A stretch of 64,000 nt of DNA from an uncultured Lachnospiraceae bacterium. GTDB lineage: Bacteria; Bacillota; Clostridia; Lachnospirales; Lachnospiraceae. The stretch's first letter is position 1. Each line of letters starts with the position of its first letter. The stretch is taken from NCBI GenBank assembly GCA_947177445.1, contig CAMWUL010000007.1:1-64000 (forward strand), read 5' to 3'. Position numbers and translations under genes: made by a program. This document shows positions 24,709 through 33,136 of this stretch, in pieces. The notes under the pieces are model-generated. The model was not told the origin of the DNA. It did no database searches and worked only from the letters and a program-made list of their open reading frames with translations.

Positions 24709-26444
24709 CCTTTCCTCCCTTCTGAAGCGTCTGCCTCCAGGCCTGCCCGCCTCCTGAATATCACAAAGCCCTCTGCATCGATGCAGTCCTCTGCGAAGCC
24801 GTTTTCCACTGCCGTTTCACCCTCCGGCGCCAGAGGCAGGGCCTCCTTCGTCCGGTTACAGTACAGAATCAGCTCTTCCTCCTCCAGGAAACGCTTCAGC
24901 ACAAACAGACCTTCCCTGCTGTACACCCGAATACCTCCGGTCTGCACTGCCTTTTCCTTCCGCAGAGCCAGCAGGGCCTTTATTTTTTCCATACAATACA
25001 TATCCCAGCTGCTTTCGTTCCAGTCGAAGCATCGCCTGTTGTCCGGGTCATAACCGCCCTCCAGCAGGATCTCCGTCCCATAGTAGATGCAGGGAGCCCC
25101 CACAAACATAACCATTACCGCCGCCGCCGACAGCAGCTTTTTCCTGTCACGGCCCACCCATGTATAAAACCGATCCGTGTCATGGGAATCCAGCAGATTC
25201 ATCATCATCCGGTTCACCTGATCCGTATTGCGCATCAGGAGACTGTTCAGCTTCCAGGCAAACTGCTCTGCATTAAAGGCGCCGAAAGCATAATAGTCCA
25301 GGCATGCCTTGGTAAAGGCATAATTCATGATGCTGTCATACTGATCACCCCCAAGGAAGGGATTGGCATCATGCCAATTTTCCCCGATGATAACACAGTC
25401 CGGTTTCACCGCCTTCACCCGGCTGCGGAACAGACGCCAGAAATCGTGGGATACCTCGTCCGACACATCCAGCCGCCAGCCGTCTATATTATACTTTTTG
25501 ATCCAGGATACCGCAATGTCCAGCAAAAACTCCTGCACCTGGGGATTGGAGGTGTTGAACTTCGGCATGTAATCGCAGAAGGCAAACACTTCATAGTTCA
25601 GCGGTTCCTTTTCCGGCCTGTCTCCACGGATGATAAACCAGTCAAAATAAGGGGAATCCTTTCCCCGTTTCACCACATCCTGAAATTGGATCAGCTCTTC
25701 ACTGCAATGATTAAACACTGCATCCAGCACCACCCTGATCCCCCGGCTGTGGGCCTCCCGCACCAGGCTGCCAAAATCCTCATTGGTGCCAAAATGCCGG
25801 TCTATGACGCCGTAATCGGAAATGTCATACTTATGGTTGGAGATGGAACGAAAAACCGGCGTCAGATACAGGGCGTTCACACCCAGGTTCTCTATATAAT
25901 CCAGCTTCTGGATGATACCGGGAATGTCCCCTCCTGCGAAGCTCTTCGGATGAGGCTTTTCCCCCCATTCCATATTGATATACGTATCGTCCTTTTCCTT
26001 CATTCCGCGGCAAAAGCGTTCCACAAAAATTTCATAGAATACCGCGCTGTTCATCCAGGACACTTCCCTGTGTATATCTGCCGAATTGATGTAAGGAAGC
26101 TGAAAAAAATTAAAATATGCCAGAGAAAAGTCATAGGTATCGCACAGCCCGTCCTCAGAATAATACCACTCTTTCCCCTGCTCCTGCAATTTGAAGATAT
26201 AGCTGAGCCGCACATCCTCCAGCTTCAGCTTCACCTCATACCAGGCAAACAGTCTGTCCTCGTATCTGCGCTCCATTCTCTCGTCAAGCTGACGCATCTG
26301 GATGACATACTTGCTTTCGTATACCACCCGCACTTCTTCAACGGGATCCCTCCTGTCCACCCGGAGCCGCAGAACCACTTCCTTCTCCGAAACCGGGAAG
26401 CAATATCGGGAATCCGGTATATGTAAAATTGCCTGTTCGTTCAT
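24705..26444 (-). CDS. GH13 alpha-amylase-family enzyme (neopullulanase/cyclomaltodextrinase-like)
   Basis: The 579-residue enzyme has an N-terminal beta-sandwich of about 120 residues followed by a GH13 barrel. Catalytic residues are Asp326 (nucleophile, GWRLDV), Glu355 (acid/base, IIGENW) and Asp422 (LLDSHD). There is no signal peptide, so it works in the cytoplasm on imported maltodextrins or cyclodextrins. The N-terminal domain is typical of the neopullulanase/maltogenic amylase group. The start at 26444 has GGAGG upstream; it is the first gene of the GH13-malE-malF-malG operon and diverges from the LacI gene. Confidence 0.9.
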   Translation of the reverse strand: MNEQAILHIPDSRYCFPVSEKEVVLRLRVDRRDPVEEVRVVYESKYVIQMRQLDERMERRYEDRLFAWYEVKLKLEDVRLSYIFKLQEQGKEWYYSEDGLCDTYDFSLAYFNFFQLPYINSADIHREVSWMNSAVFYEIFVERFCRGMKEKDDTYINMEWGEKPHPKSFAGGDIPGIIQKLDYIENLGVNALYLTPVFRSISNHKYDISDYGVIDRHFGTNEDFGSLVREAHSRGIRVVLDAVFNHCSEELIQFQDVVKRGKDSPYFDWFIIRGDRPEKEPLNYEVFAFCDYMPKFNTSNPQVQEFLLDIAVSWIKKYNIDGWRLDVSDEVSHDFWRLFRSRVKAVKPDCVIIGENWHDANPFLGGDQYDSIMNYAFTKACLDYYAFGAFNAEQFAWKLNSLLMRNTDQVNRMMMNLLDSHDTDRFYTWVGRDRKKLLSAAAVMVMFVGAPCIYYGTEILLEGGYDPDNRRCFDWNESSWDMYCMEKIKALLALRKEKAVQTGGIRVYSREGLFVLKRFLEEEELILYCNRTKEALPLAPEGETAVENGFAEDCIDAEGFVIFRRRAGLEADASEGRKG

Positions 26445-26481
26445 GCTGCCTCCTACCCCTTCCTTTTTTTTGCGAGCCTCA

Positions 26482-26510
26482 TTGACAAAATCGGACACGC
26501 AGTATATAAA
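26482..26510 (+). promoter_or_regulatory. promoter of the LacI regulator gene
   Basis: TTGACA (26482-26487), 17 bp, TATAAA (26505-26510). The likely transcription start, 6-7 bases further, coincides with the ATG at 26517, and no ribosome binding site precedes that ATG. The transcript may therefore be leaderless. The 72-bp gap also holds the start region of the divergent GH13 operon, whose promoter I could not pick out. Confidence 0.65.
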
Positions 26511-26516
26511 TAAGCT

Positions 26517-27320
26517 ATGAGCAAAAAATACACCATTCGAGACATTGCCAGGCAGGCGGGCGTCTCCGTAGCCACCGTATCCTATGTGATCAATCATCGG
26601 GATGACCAGCGCATCAGCGATGAGACCAAAAAAAAGGTATGGCAGATTGTCAATCTGCTTGACTACAGGCCAAACGCCTCCGCAAAATCTCTCGCCACCA
26701 GCAAAACCTATAACATCGCGCTTTTCCTGCGCCGGGAAGAATCTCTCTATAAGCGCTCCGAGCAGCTGGCCGTGGCGGACGTTCTGGCCTCAGTCCTCCA
26801 GTCCCACGGCTATCATCTCCTGCTGCAGAGCGAGGAGAACATCGCCAGGATCGACTATGCGGACGCTATTCTCTGCTACGACACTGACACTGATTTCTTT
26901 AATAACGTGGGAGATAACAACCTGATTCCTCTGATTGCCATCGACAGCCTGACACCCCTGCAGATCTTTTTTCAGGTATGCACGGACTATGCGGGCCTGA
27001 AAGCAAAAGCGGATGAACGGTTCGGCAGTGAAAACTACCGTTATCTCTGTCTTACTCCCAATAACGCAGACCTTCGCAGGCTGATCCAAAGCACCTTCTC
27101 TTCCGTGATATTCGTGCCGGAAAATGACTCAGGCTCTGCAGCACAGGCCGCGGCCTTTTCGGGGAATATTCTGTACAATCAACAGTCCCTGGCCTCCCTG
27201 GCAGGCCCGGACGGCTTCTGCCCGGCCCACAGACTGCGGGAAAAAATGGAGCAGGTATTTGCCTGTTTTGAATTGGCTGCCAACCGTGTTCCCGACTGTG
27301 AACACAATCTGTTTGTCTGA
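26517..27320 (+). CDS. LacI-family transcriptional regulator, short effector domain
   Basis: The 267-residue protein has a standard LacI DNA-binding domain (IRDIARQAGVSVATVSYVIN, residues 7-26, then the hinge region to about 60). The effector domain is only about 200 residues, 60-70 shorter than typical LacI/MalR proteins, and poorly conserved. It is divergent from the GH13/malEFG operon and convergent with the starch-binding lipoprotein gene, so it is the likely regulator of both. The palindromes GCTTAACCAGTTAAGC at 28593 and 28641 are probable binding sites. The shortness may mean unusual ligand or dimer behaviour. Confidence 0.82.
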   Translation: MSKKYTIRDIARQAGVSVATVSYVINHRDDQRISDETKKKVWQIVNLLDYRPNASAKSLATSKTYNIALFLRREESLYKRSEQLAVADVLASVLQSHGYHLLLQSEENIARIDYADAILCYDTDTDFFNNVGDNNLIPLIAIDSLTPLQIFFQVCTDYAGLKAKADERFGSENYRYLCLTPNNADLRRLIQSTFSSVIFVPENDSGSAAQAAAFSGNILYNQQSLASLAGPDGFCPAHRLREKMEQVFACFELAANRVPDCEHNLFV

Positions 27321-27327
27321 CGCACAC

Positions 27328-27359
27328 GGGGTATCCCTTAAGGATACCCCATGCATTTT
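27328..27359 (+). terminator. intrinsic terminator of the LacI gene
   Basis: A 9-bp stem (GGGGATACC complement pair GGGGTATCC/GGATACCCC) with a 5-nt loop, followed by ATGCATTTTT. It lies 8 bp after the LacI stop and separates it from the convergent lipoprotein gene. Confidence 0.8.
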
Positions 27360-27374
27360 TCCAGCTTTGCTTCA

Positions 27375-28559
27375 TTACTTTCCTTCAAATCCCACGGTCA
27401 GCTGGGTCGATGCCGGATCATAGGTAAACGTGTAGGTTCCCGCCGCCTTTGCCACAATATTATAGCTCTCCGTGCCATCTACAAAGGCAAGTGAAGCTTC
27501 ATCTGTGATATTGCTGTAGCGGACATACTCATTTCCCACAGAGGAAGTGCTGTCTTCCGCAGTTACCAGAGTCGTCATCAGGAACTCGTCTCCCTCTTCC
27601 AGGTCGATTACCAGTGTGTGGATTCCGTTTTCCTCAGTAAACTTATACTGATCATCGTATTTATCCTGCCATTCGGTGACAATCGCTCCCTTGATGTAAT
27701 ATGTGGTAGTCAGCTGACTCATCTCGCCCTGAATCTCTCCGTTATAAGTAAACGTGATTCTGTCATAGGGATTGGAGTTGTGATTTTCTTTGGTCTCCTC
27801 AGTGTAATAACTGTTTGCGGTATCATATACGTCGGCACCCGGGTAGGTAGTCAGTGTAAAAGTATAATTCCCATCCTTCAGGCACTTGATATTTGCTTTC
27901 TTTGTACTGTCCGACAGCCCGCCTGAAACACTGAAATAGGTTTCCCCATCCGCGTCCGTGGTCTCCAAGTAACCGCCGCCCCGCTGGTTGCTCCATGCCG
28001 TGTCGATGGCAAACTGGAATTCGTCTCCCTCGCAGAGGTCAATGGTAATGGTATAAACATTCTCGCCGTCCGCTTTGGTCATATAATGCTCTTCATTGAT
28101 CACCTTGCCCCAGCTGGATACGGCCAAAAGCGGGCTCTTACCGCTGCCCAGAATGGCAAAGGTTCTGGTATCCTCCTTATTTTCCATGAATCCTGCAAAT
28201 ACTGAGGTGTCCTCTGTGACAGGCTGGGAAAAATCAAATTCATGAGCCATGGACGGAGTTGCAAACCAGCCCATAAATACCTGACCATCCTTTTCGGGCG
28301 TATACTCTGTGGGCGAAGCGCCGTCCGCCACCTCCTCCTCGGATAAAACCGTAGTTCCATCCGCGTCATAAAAGGTCACCTTGTGAGACGCAGTCTGGGG
28401 ATTCTCCTGATCCTGACCGGCGCTGCCGCTCTGCTCCGTGCCCTGGCTGCTTCCCTCCGTTCCCTGACTGCCGCTTTCTCCTGTCCCCTCATTTCCGCAG
28501 GCCGCCATTGTAAAGACCATTGCCGCCGCCAATACCAAACTCAACACCTTTTTCTTCAT
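27375..28559 (-). CDS. lipoprotein with InlB-type repeat and starch-binding-like modules
   Basis: The 394-residue protein begins with a lipoprotein signal peptide (lipobox MAAC) and a Gly/Ser/Gln linker. Residues about 58-115 look like an InlB B-repeat (Listeria-Bacteroides repeat; VFMGWFATP). The remainder contains two similar beta-rich modules of the starch-binding kind, each with a Trp-rich or acidic ITIDL/VIDLEEGDEF motif. It is anchored to the cell surface and probably gathers alpha-glucans for the maltodextrin importer; a catalytic domain is absent. The start at 28559 has GGGAGG upstream. It has its own strong promoter and two operators. Confidence 0.75.
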   Translation of the reverse strand: MKKKVLSLVLAAAMVFTMAACGNEGTGESGSQGTEGSSQGTEQSGSAGQDQENPQTASHKVTFYDADGTTVLSEEEVADGASPTEYTPEKDGQVFMGWFATPSMAHEFDFSQPVTEDTSVFAGFMENKEDTRTFAILGSGKSPLLAVSSWGKVINEEHYMTKADGENVYTITIDLCEGDEFQFAIDTAWSNQRGGGYLETTDADGETYFSVSGGLSDSTKKANIKCLKDGNYTFTLTTYPGADVYDTANSYYTEETKENHNSNPYDRITFTYNGEIQGEMSQLTTTYYIKGAIVTEWQDKYDDQYKFTEENGIHTLVIDLEEGDEFLMTTLVTAEDSTSSVGNEYVRYSNITDEASLAFVDGTESYNIVAKAAGTYTFTYDPASTQLTVGFEGK

Positions 28560-28592
28560 CCTGAACCTCCCTTTCCTTGCTGAAATGTTGTA

Positions 28593-28687
28593 GCTTAACC
28601 AGTTAAGCACACGGGTAAAAAAATATAGGCTTCCGCTATTGCTTAACCAGTTAAGCAAATTATAATAAAAAATCTTTTGTATGTCAA
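28593..28687 (-). promoter_or_regulatory. consensus promoter with two LacI-type operators
   Basis: A perfect promoter TTGACA (28682-28687), 17 bp, TATAAT (28659-28664) serves the lipoprotein gene on the minus strand. The 16-bp palindrome GCTTAACCAGTTAAGC occurs twice: 28641-28656, covering the expected transcription start, and 28593-28608 in the leader. Centres are 48 bp apart. The sequence fits LacI-family operators. Repression by the linked LacI protein is inferred. Confidence 0.8.
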
Positions 28688-28782
28688 TTTCTGTAATCAA
28701 CAAAAGCCGGTGCTCAGATTTGGTGAATTTAGACAAAATATGATGTTGAGATCAAATAATTCTGGAGAAGTGAACAGATTGT

Positions 28783-28806
28783 GAGGCGCCCCGCCGGGGA
28801 CGCCTC
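28783..28806 (-). terminator. GC-rich hairpin after the NlpC/P60 gene
   Basis: GAGGCG (28783-28788) pairs with CGCCTC (28801-28806), with CCCC/GGGG pairing inside. It lies 39 bp beyond the stop of the NlpC/P60-type gene on the minus strand, but it has little T-tract, so efficiency is uncertain. Confidence 0.5.
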
Positions 28807-28844
28807 GATTACAGCATTGGTATCATTATGGCTTGATTCACCCT

Positions 28845-30074
28845 TTACACTACCCGCCTGATCTCCGCAATTTCATCAAAATCAGCTTCCGAAATACAAA
28901 TTCCCATTTCGGGCATTGCATGGACAATCAGCCCGTCTCCAATATAAATTGCCACATGGGCAGGAGTTTCATAAAAGACTAAATCTCCGGGCTCTGCATT
29001 TTCTATAGTCTCTACTTTCATCCCTGACGCACGCTGTCCGCTGGAGCTGTGCGGAAGACTGATATCAAAATGCGCATATACGCTCTTTGTAAAGCCGCTG
29101 CTGTCCGTTCCCTCTGTCAGGCTGTCCTCTCCCCATACATATGGATTACCCACAAACTGCAGGGCGTACTCCGCAGCCTCCGCTCCCATTTTATTTTCTT
29201 CCGTCACCTCCACTTCAAAAGCTTCTCCTAATTCTGCATCCAGCTTTTCCCGCAGAATATCGGATTCGAATCCCAGCCCTGCCATATATTCTGCGGCCTT
29301 TTGGGGATCAGCCTTTGCAATATCCATCGGCAGCTCAAACAGGGCATTCATACCTTCATAATTCTCATTTCTGCTTATTTTTCCTGTCAGCTCATCGTAG
29401 CAATAAGCCTCAGAATCATAGAACATTCCCTCTGAAACACAAAGATATAAATCATGATCCGCAAAAATCTCCACATTACTGCATTCCAAAAGCCTGTACA
29501 ATATTCCTTCCTCCGTCATATCCGTATAATTACCGGACATGCCCGCTATGTTATAGAACGCCGGATTAAAATCCCCAATGAGAGGAGAAGCAAAAAATTC
29601 CAGTTTTCCATAGCTCTCATCTGAAGTATCCGGCATGGGTACACCATTTCCGTTTTCAATGGCAATGACCACGTATGTCCTGTCTGCAGCTATTTCACCA
29701 TTATGATAGTGTGGATATTCCGACAGCATCCTGCCGGAAATAATGCTCAGCAAGGTAACACGATAGTCTCCATAGCTCTGGACCTCGTTAATGACAAACG
29801 CCTGCTCACCGGCGAACGCCTCCGCCAGCTTCCTGTCCTGTACATTGGCGGCAACATCCGAGGCCGGCAAATACTTCCATGCAGCATATACGGTTACGGA
29901 GCTTATGCACAGCACCAATCCCGCAGCAATTGCTGCCGTTAATCTCCAATTCTTTCTTTCTGCCATTTTTCTCTTCTCCTCTGCCTGATTTAATATTTTC
30001 TGATTCAGCCATAAATCCGCTTCATCGCTGGGAGTAAGGGCATGTCTTAACGCATTATCGAATTTATCATTCAC
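28845..30074 (-). CDS. membrane anti-sigma-like protein fused to an NlpC/P60-like domain lacking the catalytic Cys
   Basis: The 409-residue protein has an N-terminal cytoplasmic segment (about 1-44), one membrane segment (about 45-66), an extracellular beta-rich domain of the DUF4179-like kind (about 70-270), and a C-terminal NlpC/P60-like domain (about 295-409). It overlaps the ECF sigma factor gene by 8 bp, the usual place for its anti-sigma factor. In the NlpC domain the sequence TDSSGF occurs where active enzymes have DCSGF: the nucleophilic Cys is a Ser (AGC codon). The His in PAHVAIY remains. It may bind peptidoglycan or peptide stems instead of cutting them, giving a wall-sensing anti-sigma factor; this is inference. 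Confidence 0.75.
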   Translation of the reverse strand: MNDKFDNALRHALTPSDEADLWLNQKILNQAEEKRKMAERKNWRLTAAIAAGLVLCISSVTVYAAWKYLPASDVAANVQDRKLAEAFAGEQAFVINEVQSYGDYRVTLLSIISGRMLSEYPHYHNGEIAADRTYVVIAIENGNGVPMPDTSDESYGKLEFFASPLIGDFNPAFYNIAGMSGNYTDMTEEGILYRLLECSNVEIFADHDLYLCVSEGMFYDSEAYCYDELTGKISRNENYEGMNALFELPMDIAKADPQKAAEYMAGLGFESDILREKLDAELGEAFEVEVTEENKMGAEAAEYALQFVGNPYVWGEDSLTEGTDSSGFTKSVYAHFDISLPHSSSGQRASGMKVETIENAEPGDLVFYETPAHVAIYIGDGLIVHAMPEMGICISEADFDEIAEIRRVV

Positions 30075-30594
30075 TTAAAACATCCTCCAATTCTTTTTTT
30101 AGAATTTTTCGAGCCTGATATAATCTGCTGAGTACAGTTCCTACAGGTATTTTCATGACCTCAGAAATCTGTGCTGTTGACAGGTCTTCCATGTAGAAAA
30201 GGAGCACTGTAATCTTTAATTTTTCCGGCAGCCTGCTCACCGCCGTCCGCACGAGCATATCCTTCTCCTTACTGGTAATCCTTTCCTCCGGAGACAGCTC
30301 TAAAGCTTCTCCCATTTCTGCATCCCGCTCATCCACTATAGGCTGTACATCCGCAATTCGTTTCCTCCATGCAAATTTTCTCTTTTTATTCCTCCATATG
30401 CGCAGCGCAATGGAAAGAAAATAGCTTTTCGGATTATTGCCGTATTCTATCTTTTCCTTTAGTACCACAGCCCTCAGAAAAGTATCCTGGTATAAATCGT
30501 CAGCCTCCAGCGGATTGTTTGTAAGATGCTTACAAAATGAGTAGATATCCTTACCGTATTTGTCTATACACAGCTCAAGCTCATGTTTTGTCAT
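30067..30594 (-). CDS. ECF-type RNA polymerase sigma factor
   Basis: The 175-residue protein has sigma region 2 (NNPLEADDLYQDTFL) and region 4 with a helix-turn-helix (LSTAQISEVMKIPVGTVLSRL). Extracytoplasmic-function sigma factors direct RNA polymerase to stress or envelope genes. GAGGAAG precedes the start. The next gene overlaps by 8 bp and is the probable anti-sigma factor. Genes outside the window may be regulated; I could not define a matching autoregulatory promoter. Confidence 0.9.
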   Translation of the reverse strand: MTKHELELCIDKYGKDIYSFCKHLTNNPLEADDLYQDTFLRAVVLKEKIEYGNNPKSYFLSIALRIWRNKKRKFAWRKRIADVQPIVDERDAEMGEALELSPEERITSKEKDMLVRTAVSRLPEKLKITVLLFYMEDLSTAQISEVMKIPVGTVLSRLYQARKILKKELEDVLSE

Positions 30595-30699
30595 TCGGTT
30601 TTCTTCCTCTAAGACGTCTTATGAAGGCAGCACCTCTTTCGCCCTTCAACTATACATTGTAACAACTTTTCAATTTATTCAAATCTTTTTCGATTTTTT

Positions 30700-30745
30700 G
30701 TAAAAAAATCGGGCGGTATCCCCCTTATAATCGGGCCATACCGCC
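30700..30745 (-). terminator. terminator of the large glycan locus
   Basis: GGCGGTAT (30712-30719) pairs with ATACCGCC (30738-30745), with CCC/GGG pairing inside. Read on the minus strand the stem is followed by CGATTTTTTT. The adjacent AT-rich palindrome 30691-30711 (CGATTTTTT/AAAAAATCG) adds a second stem. It lies 23 bp after the GH30 stop and closes the locus. Confidence 0.85.
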
Positions 30746-30768
30746 TTCATCAAAAAATTTTCCCTTTT

Positions 30769-33132
30769 CTACCACCTGCCTGCCAGATAAGTCACTGCCG
30801 TCTCGGGCGGTATCCTGTCATGAAAGCAGATCTCCTCTGCCTCCACCCGTACCTCCTGCGGCTGCCCGGTCTGATTCACCAGATACACTGCCACACTTTT
30901 ATCCGGGTTCAAAAATGCACATCCTGTCACCGTATCCGGGCTTCCATACTCACAGTCCAGCACCCGGGCGCCCTTTTGAACAAAACGGGCCACCTGACTG
31001 TAATAGTAATAATCCACGGTGAAATACCAGTCATCCCGCCGCCCTTTTCCGCACCGGACAGGCTGCACCGGATCCGCTCCGTTTAAGGGTCCTATGGCCG
31101 GCTCGCCGTTTTCATCCAGAAAGATCAGCCAGGCACAATAGGTCTGTGCACCGTTTCGAAAATACCGGATCACCCGGTCCGCCCCCTGAATATTGTAAGT
31201 AGACCGTTCCGTCAGGTGCATGGTCTTTTCGGGATAACGGTCCCGCATCTGACCCATGGTCTCCGGCTCCCCGCCGTAATCATGAAAGGCAACGCCGTCA
31301 AAGTCGTCACGCACCTCCCCGTCCTCCAGAAAGGCCCATCCGTATTCCTCCGCGGAGGTAAAGTTCGTATCCATGATCCAGACCTTCGTATTCAGCCCCG
31401 CCTCGTTAAGCTTACCGCGCAGAAGCTTCACAAACCGTTTTTGCTGTTCTCCGGTAAAGGATGTGGTTGGATAGGGCTGCACCACATCCGGTTCATTCTG
31501 GGTGGTCACCGCATAAACAGGAATCCCCTCCCGCTCATAGGCCTGTATGCACTTTACATAATATCCGGCCAGAACCGGAAGACACTCCTCCCTCACTGTT
31601 CCTCCCATGACTAGGGAACGGTTGGTCTTCATCCAGGCCGGCGGACTCCACACGGATGCCACAAAGGAAATCTCCGGATTCATTCTGCGGATCTCCCGCA
31701 GATAATCCAGATATCCTCTGGCAATATCTCTGCGGATAGAAAAATGCTCCAGCCCCATATCCTCTTCACCCTCCGGCATATCGTCATAGGTGCTGAAATC
31801 ATCGGCGGCAAAGTCGGAAGCCCCGAAGCAGATCCGGAAAAAATTCCAGTTTCCTCCCTTCAGCGGATGAAACAAAGCCTCCATCAGCCTCTTTCTGGGC
31901 GCCGGAGACAGGTGGATCAGATTGTAAAGTGAGGATGCGTCCAGAGAGCTGCCAAATCCGTATACCTGCTGTCTGACGCGGCTGCGGCTTATGTGGAAAA
32001 TCTCCCGGGCACTCTGTGTCTGTCCGCCGGCTTCCTCCATGGAAACGGACGCTTCCGCCCGCAAAGACCCTTGCGTCATTTTTCTGCTCATATCCTGGCT
32101 GGTGCTCCAGGAACGCACCAACGGGGCATCACCGGGTTCCACCTCCACCAGCAGCCGGGAAATCACGGTTTGTCCGTCCGCTCCCCGCAGTCTCAGCCCC
32201 AGCTCATGGACTCCCTCCTGGGCTCTCCCCGGCGCCAGCCTCAAAACGCCGGTCTCCCGGCTCAGAAACAGCCAGTCCGCACCGTTCTCCAGCTCCCAGG
32301 AAACCACATTTGCAGCCTCCGGCATTGTGACCAGGGTATCTCCGCTGCGTACCTTGATACGATATACCGCCTCTGCCTGCACAGACGCCTTTACCACCAG
32401 CTCCGCCAGGTAATGATCCCGGCCTCCCCTGCCGTCAGATACCGCCGCCTCCAGATGCCAGGTTCCCCCCTGACCGGCGTCAGGCGTCCACTCCAGTACT
32501 CCGTCCCGGAAGCACGCTCCCTCCGGAACCGGATCCAGGCTCCAGTGAAGCTTCACACCGTCAGGATTTTCCGCGGTCCAGCAAATCCGGCACGGCTTCC
32601 CCGCCCAAAGCTCCCGAACCGGCTCCCGGCAGATCACCGGGGGATGTATGCTGCCGTTTCCCAGAATAAATACCTGCTTCATTTCCCAGCGCTCACTATC
32701 CTGGTAAAAGCAGCCAAACTCCCTGTTTCGATAGGATTCCGTATTCATGATCCGCACAAATCTGGCCGCCGCAGCTTCAAATCGAATGGGATACAGACCG
32801 CACCGAACACCGTCATATTTTTCATAATATACACTTTCCCAGGCCAGTCCGTCCCGGGATATCTGCACATGAAACCTGGGGGGAAAGGTGCGCGCTCCCT
32901 CTCCCGCATCCATCACGATGCCGTTCACCATGCGGTATTCCTGCATATCGATGCAAAACCACTGGCCGCTTTGAATCCGGACATGACTGCTCCAGCCTTC
33001 TCCTCCGGGCAGAAGCGCCCTGCCCGCCTGCTCCGAATTATGGGAAGCCGAGGCAATAAACAGATCCGGACAAATAACCTCCTCTGCAGACATCTCCACA
33101 CCTGAAGCGGGTAAAAAATCCTTTCCGTCCAT
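30769..33132 (-). CDS. GH30-family glycosidase with discoidin and Ig-like domains, no signal peptide
   Basis: The 787-residue enzyme has an N-terminal F5/8C (discoidin) domain (about 28-157), two Ig/He_PIG-like beta domains (about 165-335), and a GH30 barrel (about 378-780). Catalytic residues are Glu547 in TTQNEPDV (acid/base) and Glu642 in MHLTERS (nucleophile). GH30 includes beta-1,6-glucanases, glucosylceramidases, xylanases and fucosidases, so the substrate is uncertain. No signal peptide or lipobox is present, and an in-frame TAA lies just upstream of the start, so no hidden secretion signal was missed. It ends the 12-gene locus. Confidence 0.85.
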   Translation of the reverse strand: MDGKDFLPASGVEMSAEEVICPDLFIASASHNSEQAGRALLPGGEGWSSHVRIQSGQWFCIDMQEYRMVNGIVMDAGEGARTFPPRFHVQISRDGLAWESVYYEKYDGVRCGLYPIRFEAAAARFVRIMNTESYRNREFGCFYQDSERWEMKQVFILGNGSIHPPVICREPVRELWAGKPCRICWTAENPDGVKLHWSLDPVPEGACFRDGVLEWTPDAGQGGTWHLEAAVSDGRGGRDHYLAELVVKASVQAEAVYRIKVRSGDTLVTMPEAANVVSWELENGADWLFLSRETGVLRLAPGRAQEGVHELGLRLRGADGQTVISRLLVEVEPGDAPLVRSWSTSQDMSRKMTQGSLRAEASVSMEEAGGQTQSAREIFHISRSRVRQQVYGFGSSLDASSLYNLIHLSPAPRKRLMEALFHPLKGGNWNFFRICFGASDFAADDFSTYDDMPEGEEDMGLEHFSIRRDIARGYLDYLREIRRMNPEISFVASVWSPPAWMKTNRSLVMGGTVREECLPVLAGYYVKCIQAYEREGIPVYAVTTQNEPDVVQPYPTTSFTGEQQKRFVKLLRGKLNEAGLNTKVWIMDTNFTSAEEYGWAFLEDGEVRDDFDGVAFHDYGGEPETMGQMRDRYPEKTMHLTERSTYNIQGADRVIRYFRNGAQTYCAWLIFLDENGEPAIGPLNGADPVQPVRCGKGRRDDWYFTVDYYYYSQVARFVQKGARVLDCEYGSPDTVTGCAFLNPDKSVAVYLVNQTGQPQEVRVEAEEICFHDRIPPETAVTYLAGRW

Positions 33133-33136
33133 ACTC

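Noticed and set aside
28593-28656. repeated 16-mer considered as CRISPR repeats
   Set aside because: Only two copies, each a perfect palindrome, placed on promoter elements. Operators explain them better and no cas genes are present.
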